Shown here: piece by piece, positions 6,475-12,581 of the stretch | Layout: every line of letters starts with the position of its first letter | Numbering within the stretch: position 1 is the stretch's first letter | Origin: Anaerolineae bacterium | GTDB taxonomy: Bacteria > Chloroflexota > Anaerolineae > B4-G1 > SLSP01 | DNA: 12,581 bases | Assembly: GCA_021159805.1 (NCBI GenBank) | Contig: JAGHDT010000307.1 | Location: 1-12,581 of the forward strand | Direction: 5' to 3' | Position numbers and translations under genes: made by a program | Notes under the pieces: generated by a model | What the model saw: the letters and a program-made list of their open reading frames with translations, nothing else | Databases searched by the model: none | What the model was told of the DNA's origin: nothing

Positions 6475-7398
6475 ATGAAGCACTTCCTCACGTTGGCTGA
6501 CCTCAATCCGGAGACGATGCGTGCCATTCTGGATCTCGCAGTTCAGATCAAGCAGGAGTGGCAGGCTGAAGAGAGCAAACCCTATCTAAAGAACAAGATC
6601 CTGGGCATGATCTTCCAGAAGCCCAGCCTACGGACCCGAGTCTCCTTCGATGTAGCGATGCTACATCTCGGAGGAAATGGGCTTTACCTCTCCCCCTCTG
6701 AGATTCAGCTCGGTAAACGCGAAAGCGTTGCCGACGTCGCACGGGTCGTCTCTCGCTATGTCAACGTCGTGATGGCCAGGGTCTTCAGCCACTATGATGT
6801 CGTCGAGCTGGCCAAGTACGCCACAGTCCCTGTCATCAACGGTCTGTCGGACTATGCGCACCCCTGCCAGGGGATGGCGGACTTCCTGACAATCTTTGAG
6901 CACAAAGGCGGGTTTAAGGGACGGAAACTCGCATACCTGGGCGATGGCAACAATGTATCCACCTCCCTGCTCTTCGGCGCTGCCTTGCTGGGCATGGATT
7001 TCACCATCGCGACCCCCAAAGGCTACGAGCTGCATCCGGCGGTATGGGCCATCGGTGAGAGAATTGCGGCTCAGACCGGGGCCAAGGTTACGGCTACCTA
7101 CGACGCCACTGAGGCCGCCACCGACGCAGACGTGATCTACACCGATACGTGGACCTCGATGGGACAGGAAGAGGAAGCTCAGAGGCGGCGCGAGGTCTTC
7201 CCACCCTACCGCGTTGACGACCACCAGCTGGAGCACGCCAAAGACGACGTCATTGTGATGCACTGCCTCCCCGCGCATCGGGGGGAGGAGATCACAGATG
7301 CCGTCGCCGACGGGTCCCACTCCGTCCTGTTCGACCAGGCCGAGAACCGGCTGCACGCCCAGAAGGCTGTGCTGGTCTGGGTGATGGATGCCGTATAG
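6475..7398 (+). CDS. argF: Ornithine carbamoyltransferase
   Basis: This 307-residue cytoplasmic enzyme joins carbamoyl phosphate and L-ornithine to give citrulline in arginine synthesis. The carbamoyl-phosphate loop is SLRTR at 51-55 (the common STRTR variant). HPCQ is at 129-132, the ornithine-binding DTWTSMG at 224-230, and HCLPAHRG with the active-site cysteine C264 at 263-270. Length and motif order are normal for the family. The SMG motif separates it from acetylornithine and aspartate carbamoyltransferases. It has its own promoter and a leader of about 130 bases, diverging from kbl. The next gene begins 69 bp downstream without an obvious terminator, so some read-through into the TPR gene is likely. 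No other arginine gene lies in the window. Confidence 0.96.
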   Translation: MKHFLTLADLNPETMRAILDLAVQIKQEWQAEESKPYLKNKILGMIFQKPSLRTRVSFDVAMLHLGGNGLYLSPSEIQLGKRESVADVARVVSRYVNVVMARVFSHYDVVELAKYATVPVINGLSDYAHPCQGMADFLTIFEHKGGFKGRKLAYLGDGNNVSTSLLFGAALLGMDFTIATPKGYELHPAVWAIGERIAAQTGAKVTATYDATEAATDADVIYTDTWTSMGQEEEAQRRREVFPPYRVDDHQLEHAKDDVIVMHCLPAHRGEEITDAVADGSHSVLFDQAENRLHAQKAVLVWVMDAV

Positions 7399-7467
7399 AG
7401 TACCAGAGATCCGGCTGCACCTCAGCTCCTAATGTCTCAATAGAATTGGATCGCTGAAAGGGTAACG

Positions 7468-9729
7468 ATGGCAGGGAATCGCTTGCGTTTTGAGGAGGCA
7501 ACCCAGAGAGCCAATGATCTCGTCTGGGCAGAGAGTTGGGATGATGCCGTGAGCTCCTACCGGCGGGCCCTCGCCGAGTTTCCGGACAACGACTCTGCCC
7601 TGATCGGCTTTGCTTGGGCTTTGTACAACAACGAGAACCTCGACGAGGCCCTGGAAGTCTATGAACACCTGTCAGAAGTGACGCCGGAAGACCCTGGCCC
7701 CTACGAACGCAGAGCAGAGATATTGGAGAGCAAGGGGCACCCTCAACGCGCGGCCGAAATCTACCGTGAAGCCGCCAGGCGGTATGCACAGCAAGACCTG
7801 ACTACCAAACGGACCTCCAACCTTGAAGCGGCGGTCCGCCTCTCTCCCAACGACGCAGCCGTCTGGTCTGAACTGCTGGAGATCTACCGGGCGGAAGACC
7901 AGACACACAAAGCCGTGTTGGCGACACTCTGGCTGGCATACCTGTACCAGCACGACCGACGAGATCAAGCCATCGCGCTCTGTCGCCAGATGCAGAGATA
8001 CATGCCGCACGGTCCCAGAATCGGGCAGATGGTGATCCTGCTCCAGAGCAATCGCTCCATCCCGCAGCCGCCTCCGATCGGTTCAGAGGAAGAGACCGTC
8101 TATGACGTTGACTTGACCGAGGTGGAGATCGAGGATGAAGCGAGGACACCCGTCGAGATGGCCCGCCAGCGTGCGTTGGCGAAGCTCGCCGAGTCGATCT
8201 TCGCCGAGGATCGCTCCGCGCTCCAGTCGAACTCTCCCATACAGGTTGAGCTGCTGATCGGACGTGCGGTCGATGCTCAGACGCGCGGTGAAGTTGACTC
8301 TGCCATCAAGGACTATACCCGGCTCCTAGAGGCAGGGGTGTCCATGCCGTCGATCCATTTCAACCTCGGGTTGCTCTACAAGGAGCGGATGCGTTTCAAT
8401 CTGGCGATCGAGCAATTCGAGGCTTCACTTTCCGACGCCGAGTATGTGCTGGGTAGTCACTACTCTCTAGGTGAGTGTTACCAGGCCAAGGGTGACTTCC
8501 AGGAAGCTCTGAAGCATTACCTGGAAGCCGTAAAGGTCGTGGATGTTGCCACGATCGAGCGTGAGCACGTGGACGATCTGATCAGAGTCTATGAAGGTCT
8601 CACTCAGAGTCTGGTCAACACCGGGGAACCCCAACAGGCGCAGCAGGTCAGCCAGATGCTCGTGGACTTCCTGGGGCAGCGAGGGTGGGAAGATAGCGCG
8701 ATCAAAGCACGCAAGCGGCTGGATGAGCTGGCACGGATGGGCACAGTTCTGAGCCTGGCCGAGTTGATCAGCGTTCCCGGTTCGGAGGAAATCATCCGTT
8801 CCATGGCTATGGCCCAGGAGTATCGCCGCCGCAACCGTTTCTACTCGGCGCTGGAGGAAATCTTCCATGCGATGAGCACCACACCTTACTACCTTCCCCT
8901 GCATCATCTGCTCGGCGCTGTGCTGCGCGACAACGGCAATATCGATGAAGCGATTGAGAAGTTTGAGGCCATCGCGAAGACCTATGAGATCCGGGGGCAG
9001 ATTCCCCAGGCGCTAACCACCTACGAGCTGATCCTGGAGATCTCGCCTCTGGACATCGCCGTTCACCGCCGCGTCACGGAGCTGCTCATCCAGCACGGCA
9101 GAATTGATGACGCATTGCAGCACTACCTCCATACCGCCGATGCCTACTACCAACTGGCGCAACCTGATCGGGCCCGCGAGATCTACAATGACGCCTTCCG
9201 GCTGGCTCCACGCGGCAACCCAGAGAAGGGGTGGCAGCTCGGCATTCTCCGCCGAATGGCGGACCTGGACGTACAGCGTTTGGATTGGTCCGAAGCTATC
9301 AAGGACAATGAAGAGATCCTGCGCATATCGCCTGACGACGAACGCGCGCATCTGGCATTGTTCCGTCTCTATCCGCGCACCGGACACTCCCGCCTCGGTA
9401 TTGAGGCATTGGACAAACTGATCAAACGATATCTGACCAATAACAAAGTGGCCAAGGCGCTGACCGTCCTGGAGGACCTTACCGAGAGCCAACCTGACAG
9501 CATCCCGCTGAGGGCCAGAATAGCACAACTCTATCTTAATATGGGCAGACGAGACCAGGCGCTGCAGCACCTGGATATCTTGGGAGACTTGCAGCTGGAG
9601 GCAGGACACAGGGAAGGCGCCATCAGAACCATCGAAGCGATTCTGGCCTTGCACCCTCCGAATGAAGCGGCGTACGCGGATCTCTACCGCGAAATGGCGC
9701 AACGGGAACCTCCAGCACGCGAGTCCTGA
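7468..9729 (+). CDS. Large cytoplasmic TPR-repeat protein upstream of cdaA
   Basis: This 753-residue protein is built mainly of tetratricopeptide repeats and has no signal peptide or membrane segment. Clear helical-pair repeats are seen around residues 10-72, 77-125 and 130-180, then 262-355, and again from about 470 to 745, for example IDEAIEKFEAI, PQALTTYELILEISP and RIDDALQHYL. An acidic proline-containing linker (about 198-230) separates the first repeat block from the rest. TPR proteins act as scaffolds for other proteins; no enzymatic motif is visible. The start has AAAGGG a few bases upstream. It ends 3 bp before cdaA, so it is almost certainly co-transcribed and translationally coupled with the c-di-AMP genes. 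That makes a structural or regulatory partner of CdaA/CdaR a reasonable guess, not more. No specific family name is recognised. Confidence 0.85.
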   Translation: MAGNRLRFEEATQRANDLVWAESWDDAVSSYRRALAEFPDNDSALIGFAWALYNNENLDEALEVYEHLSEVTPEDPGPYERRAEILESKGHPQRAAEIYREAARRYAQQDLTTKRTSNLEAAVRLSPNDAAVWSELLEIYRAEDQTHKAVLATLWLAYLYQHDRRDQAIALCRQMQRYMPHGPRIGQMVILLQSNRSIPQPPPIGSEEETVYDVDLTEVEIEDEARTPVEMARQRALAKLAESIFAEDRSALQSNSPIQVELLIGRAVDAQTRGEVDSAIKDYTRLLEAGVSMPSIHFNLGLLYKERMRFNLAIEQFEASLSDAEYVLGSHYSLGECYQAKGDFQEALKHYLEAVKVVDVATIEREHVDDLIRVYEGLTQSLVNTGEPQQAQQVSQMLVDFLGQRGWEDSAIKARKRLDELARMGTVLSLAELISVPGSEEIIRSMAMAQEYRRRNRFYSALEEIFHAMSTTPYYLPLHHLLGAVLRDNGNIDEAIEKFEAIAKTYEIRGQIPQALTTYELILEISPLDIAVHRRVTELLIQHGRIDDALQHYLHTADAYYQLAQPDRAREIYNDAFRLAPRGNPEKGWQLGILRRMADLDVQRLDWSEAIKDNEEILRISPDDERAHLALFRLYPRTGHSRLGIEALDKLIKRYLTNNKVAKALTVLEDLTESQPDSIPLRARIAQLYLNMGRRDQALQHLDILGDLQLEAGHREGAIRTIEAILALHPPNEAAYADLYREMAQREPPARES

Positions 9730-9732
9730 TCT

Positions 9733-10554
9733 ATGTGGAATCCAGACTGGTTGATCCAACGACTGTCCAAGACCGATGTCCTGGATATCTTGCTGGTTGC
9801 ATTCGTGTTCTTCTGGATTTTCTATGCAATCCGAGGGACACGCGCTGTTCCGCTCGTCCGAGGGATCACCGTGCTCCTGATCTCTTTGGCGACCTTGACC
9901 CGGCTTATCGAGCTACGGGCCTTCTCGTGGCTGGTCGAACAGCTGCTGCCGGCGCTCTTGGTGGGCATTCCAGTGATCTTCCAGCCTGAGCTTCGGCGCG
10001 CATTGGAACAACTGGGGCGCGGGCGCGTATTGATCCTTTCTCATAAGGAGACCGAACGCTTGGTCGCCACCATTCAATCTGTCGCTGAGGCGGCAGAGCT
10101 CATGGCCGAGAGCGACGTAGGCGCACTGATTGTGTTTGAGCGGCACACAGGGCTGCAGGAATACATCGAGACCGGCGTCCGGATCGATGCCGAGATCACG
10201 TCGGAACTGCTGCTGACGATCTTCGATCATAATACGATCCTCCACGATGGCGCCATCATCATCCGCGAGGGGCGGTTAGCGGCGGCGGCCTGTGTGATGC
10301 CACTCACGTCCGCCTTCTTGGCGGATCGAGAGCTGGGCTTGCGCCACCGCGCGGCCCTGGGTATTACCGAGGACACCGACGCTGTGGCCGTGGTAGTCTC
10401 GGAAGAGCGCGGCGCCATCTCACTTACCCACAGCGGCCGCATCATCCGCGACATCGACACAAAGCGGCTGGAATCCATCCTCCGTGCCTTCCTGATTCCC
10501 CGCCAACGCCGCGGAAACAGACCACTCGCATGGCTCCGACGTCTCGTACAATGA
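9733..10554 (+). CDS. cdaA: Membrane diadenylate cyclase, CdaA type
   Basis: This 273-residue protein makes cyclic di-AMP from two ATP. Three N-terminal hydrophobic segments lie at about residues 16-32, 40-56 and 64-83, followed by the typical PELRRALEQLGR linker. The DAC domain has the catalytic DGA motif at 172-174 (HDGAIII) and the RHRAA motif at 204-208. The residue before RHRAA is leucine (GLRHRAA) where many family members have threonine (GTRHRAA), a conservative reason to check activity. The ATG at 9733 follows the TPR gene by 3 bp. The YbbR-domain regulator lies 34 bp downstream, the same cdaA-cdaR order known from Firmicutes. The glmM gene usually third in that cluster is absent. Identification is secure. 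Confidence 0.95.
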   Translation: MWNPDWLIQRLSKTDVLDILLVAFVFFWIFYAIRGTRAVPLVRGITVLLISLATLTRLIELRAFSWLVEQLLPALLVGIPVIFQPELRRALEQLGRGRVLILSHKETERLVATIQSVAEAAELMAESDVGALIVFERHTGLQEYIETGVRIDAEITSELLLTIFDHNTILHDGAIIIREGRLAAAACVMPLTSAFLADRELGLRHRAALGITEDTDAVAVVVSEERGAISLTHSGRIIRDIDTKRLESILRAFLIPRQRRGNRPLAWLRRLVQ

Positions 10555-10588
10555 CACATTACCGGAAATCTAGATTGAGGACGACACC

Positions 10589-11824
10589 GTGAGTCGCTGG
10601 ATAGGTCAGAATCTGAGCCTGATGATTCTGTCTCTGCTGCTGGGCATCTTCCTCTGGGCAGTCGCCATAGAGACTGAGGACCCAACGCGCGTGGACACCT
10701 TCAGTGCTTCAATCCCCGTTGAGTTCCGCGGGCTCCCAGAAACCATGACGACTTACGCCACCGACAGCCCGAGAGTTAGGGTCGAGATCAGGGCCCCGGA
10801 GTCCGTCTGGCAAAGTCTCGGCATCGGTGATTTTGATGCTTACCTCGATCTCACCAACGTACATACCGGCACCCAGGAGATCCCTGTCATAGTCGAAGTT
10901 CGCGCACAGCCTGCGAATATCCAAACCGTGAACCCCGAGACGGTTGAGCTGATTGTGGAGTACATCGCCGAGAAGGAAATCCCGGTCGTGATCCGAGTTC
11001 AGGGAACACCGGCCATGGGGTTCCGATCCGATCCCGTCGAGGCCGCACCGCAGACACTGCGCGTCCAAGGACCAGAATCCATGGTGCGCCAGGTCGTCAA
11101 AGCCGAGATATCAGTGTCCGTTGAAGGGCGACAGAACAACCTGAGGGGTGACTTCGAACCCAAGCTTCTGGACGAGAATGAGAACCCGGTTTCGGAAGTG
11201 AGTGTCGTGCCCAAGTCGGTCACGGTCAACATCCCTGTCGAGCAGCTGGGCTTCATCCGTGATATCCCGGTCACAGTTGGGCCACTTGAGGGACAACCTG
11301 CTACCGGATACCGAGTCGCCAACTTGGAGTTCGATCCACCCGTCGTAAAAGTGTTCGGTCGAACCAATGTCGTCCAATCTGTCAACTACCTGCAGACAGT
11401 GCCGATCAGCCTGGCGGGAATCACGCAGACTCTGACCACGCGAGTTAGCCTCCAGATGCTGGAGGGGCTCTCGATGATCCAGCCGCCTGGCCCCGAGGTC
11501 ACCGTGACACTGACGGTGGAGGTGATCCGTAGTGGACTCACGCTGGAGATCACGCCCACCATCAAAGGCCTGACCGGCGGGCTTCAGGCGACCGTGGGAC
11601 CCGACTCCGTCGTCGTAATCTTGAGTGGACCCTTGGCAGTGATGGAAAGCCTGAACATCTCAGAGATTGAAGTGAGTCTGGACCTAACGGGGCTGGCGAT
11701 AGGTGAGTATGTCATCACCCCCAGTGTAACTGTGCCCAGCGAAGTCGACATCGAAAACATCATCCCTGAAGCCGTGCCCGTCAAGATTGAGGCACGTACG
11801 GAGTCAGATCGTGGGTTCAGGTAG
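10589..11824 (+). CDS. cdaR: YbbR-domain protein, CdaA regulator type
   Basis: This 411-residue protein has one N-terminal membrane anchor (about residues 9-27) and an extracytoplasmic beta-rich part made of four YbbR-like repeats, at roughly 35-125, 128-215, 221-307 and 310-405. Repeats share patterns such as EIPVVIRVQGTP, DIPVTVGPLEGQP and L.VQGPESMV. YbbR proteins encoded beside CdaA are known in Firmicutes to bind and modulate the cyclase. The GTG start at 10589 is supported by TTGAGG eight bases upstream and gives a short cytoplasmic tail before the anchor. The gene ends just before a strong terminator hairpin, closing the TPR-cdaA-cdaR unit. The regulatory role is inferred from position and family; repeat edges are approximate. 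Confidence 0.9.
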   Translation: MSRWIGQNLSLMILSLLLGIFLWAVAIETEDPTRVDTFSASIPVEFRGLPETMTTYATDSPRVRVEIRAPESVWQSLGIGDFDAYLDLTNVHTGTQEIPVIVEVRAQPANIQTVNPETVELIVEYIAEKEIPVVIRVQGTPAMGFRSDPVEAAPQTLRVQGPESMVRQVVKAEISVSVEGRQNNLRGDFEPKLLDENENPVSEVSVVPKSVTVNIPVEQLGFIRDIPVTVGPLEGQPATGYRVANLEFDPPVVKVFGRTNVVQSVNYLQTVPISLAGITQTLTTRVSLQMLEGLSMIQPPGPEVTVTLTVEVIRSGLTLEITPTIKGLTGGLQATVGPDSVVVILSGPLAVMESLNISEIEVSLDLTGLAIGEYVITPSVTVPSEVDIENIIPEAVPVKIEARTESDRGFR

Positions 11825-11842
11825 CTGAGTTGTCGCGGCATC

Positions 11843-11877
11843 AAGAACGCGCCCGGGTTTCCCCCGGGCGCGTTCTT
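11843..11877. terminator. Shared bidirectional terminator between cdaR and sufU
   Basis: The arms AAGAACGCGCCCGGG and CCCGGGCGCGTTCTT are perfect 15-base complements with a five-base loop. TTCTTCTCTCT follows on the + strand, and the outer AAGAA gives TTCTT at the 3' side on the - strand. It lies 19 bp after the cdaR stop and 22 bp after the end of sufU on the other strand, so it can serve both convergent units. Confidence 0.85.
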
Positions 11878-11899
11878 CTCTCTATCGATATGTGAGACG

Positions 11900-12283
11900 T
11901 TACATCTTGCCGGCATCTTGGAGCCCCTGCTTCATGGCATTGAGTGAGAGCAAGGCACACTTGACGCGGCCCATACTCAGTTTCACCCCTCCCATCATCT
12001 CCTGGATATCGGCCAAACCCATGGACGCAATCTCGTCAGGCGTCTTGCCGATCACCTCCCCGGTGAACATTGATGAAGCCGCCATACTCACGACACACCC
12101 CTGCCCCTCAAACATCACTTCGGAAATCTTGCCCTGGGCGTCCAGGCGCGCCGTCAGATGAATCTGGTCGCCGCACGTGGGGTTATCCGCTTCGATATCG
12201 ACATCCGGATTCTCCAGCACGCCGTAGTTATCAGGGTTGTGATAATGATCCAGAAGTTGCTCGCGATAGAGATCCTGGCTCAT
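11900..12283 (-). CDS. sufU: SufU-type iron-sulfur cluster assembly protein
   Basis: This 127-residue protein belongs to the SufU/IscU family, which receives sulfur from a cysteine desulfurase during Fe-S cluster assembly. The three conserved cysteines are C37 (NPTCGD, with D39), C63 (GQGCVVSMAASSM) and C109 (RVKCALLSLN). The wording around them is SufU-like. The distance from C63 to C109 is 46 residues, close to that of IscU (43) and shorter than in B. subtilis SufU (about 62), so the usual SufU insertion appears missing. The ATG at 12281-12283 has AGGAG seven bases before it. It lies 50 bp after sufS on the same strand, so the pair is probably one operon. No sufBCD genes are in view. Confidence 0.93.
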   Translation of the reverse strand: MSQDLYREQLLDHYHNPDNYGVLENPDVDIEADNPTCGDQIHLTARLDAQGKISEVMFEGQGCVVSMAASSMFTGEVIGKTPDEIASMGLADIQEMMGGVKLSMGRVKCALLSLNAMKQGLQDAGKM

Positions 12284-12333
12284 AGAGTTCTCCTGTTATA
12301 TGAAAATCCGTCGCCGCAGCCTTGACGGTCACC

Positions 12334-12581
12334 TTACCGGCGCCCCAGCAAACGCACAACTTTATGCAACGCCGACATCAGCGCGTCCACATCGTCCTTA
12401 TCATTGTAGATATAGAAGCTCGCGCGCGCACTCGCCGGAATACCAAAGCGATCATGCAGGGGTTGCGCACAATGATGCCCGGCACGCACACACACGCCAT
12501 CCTCGTTCAGAATCGCAGCGATATCGTGCGGATGCGCCTCAGCCATCCAGAAGGAAACTACGCCGCCGCGCAGCGTGGGCC
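12334..12581 (-). CDS. sufS: Cysteine desulfurase SufS, C-terminal part (5' end outside window)
   Basis: About 81 C-terminal residues are present and the frame stays open to the window edge; the in-frame ATG at 12546 is internal. SufS takes sulfur from cysteine as a persulfide on its active-site cysteine and hands it to SufU. The visible part contains RGGVVSF, HPHDIA, and the catalytic segment VRAGHHCAQP, whose cysteine is the persulfide carrier. ARASFYIYND then follows, as in group II desulfurases. The PLP lysine lies outside the window. sufU begins 50 bp downstream. The family call is secure from the RAGHHCAQP motif. Confidence 0.93.
   Translation of the reverse strand, partial: PTLRGGVVSFWMAEAHPHDIAAILNEDGVCVRAGHHCAQPLHDRFGIPASARASFYIYNDKDDVDALMSALHKVVRLLGRR

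Noticed and set aside
6661..7356. 231-codon antisense frame opposite argF
   Set aside because: argF is clearly real on the other strand; the antisense protein has no family features.
7399..7467. Possible promoter with TAGAAT at 7441 before the TPR gene
   Set aside because: No acceptable -35 at a normal distance; read-through from argF explains expression equally well.
9013..9759. 248-codon antisense frame opposite the TPR gene
   Set aside because: It mirrors TPR codons, has no Shine-Dalgarno and no recognisable domain.
1..12581. Mobile element, CRISPR array, tRNA or phage genes
   Set aside because: No transposase, spaced direct repeats, tRNA-like fold or phage protein was seen; all long frames are explained by housekeeping-type genes.

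Overview
The window is about 12.6 kb of roughly 60% GC bacterial chromosome. It is densely packed, with short gaps, several overlapping or abutting genes, and no mobile element, tRNA, rRNA or CRISPR that I can see. Gene content suggests an environmental Gram-positive-type or Chloroflexota-like bacterium: an archaeal/fungal-type aspartate-semialdehyde dehydrogenase, SufS-SufU iron-sulfur genes, and a TPR protein in front of a CdaA/YbbR c-di-AMP module. The phylum is an inference from family resemblance, not a search result.

Left block, + strand, 1-4884. The 3' end of an aspartate kinase overlaps asd. These are followed by a protein with HAD-phosphatase motifs in an unusual, apparently circularly permuted order, two tandem paralogous small membrane proteins of the YdjM type, and threonine synthase (thrC). 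Spacing of 0-43 bp suggests one transcription unit for aspartate-to-threonine synthesis with three non-biosynthetic genes in the middle. Homoserine dehydrogenase and homoserine kinase are not in the window.

Middle block, 4885-7398. A glycine C-acetyltransferase (kbl) on the - strand converges on thrC. Its likely intrinsic terminator lies inside the thrC coding sequence. A 271-bp divergent region (6204-6474) carries two facing promoters, each with an extended -10 box of the form TGnTATACT. It also carries a leader for argF (ornithine carbamoyltransferase) with two overlapping micro-ORFs; the second is arginine-rich and its stop codon touches the argF ribosome binding site.

Right block, + strand, 7468-11824. 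A 753-residue cytoplasmic TPR protein is followed 3 bp later by the diadenylate cyclase cdaA and then by a four-repeat YbbR-domain protein (cdaR). This looks like a c-di-AMP synthesis operon with an added TPR partner. It ends in a strong 15-bp hairpin shared with the convergent sufS-sufU pair on the - strand (11900 to the window end, sufS incomplete).

Most worth a second look: the permuted HAD protein, the argF leader peptides, the terminator embedded in thrC, and the TPR-CdaA-YbbR operon.
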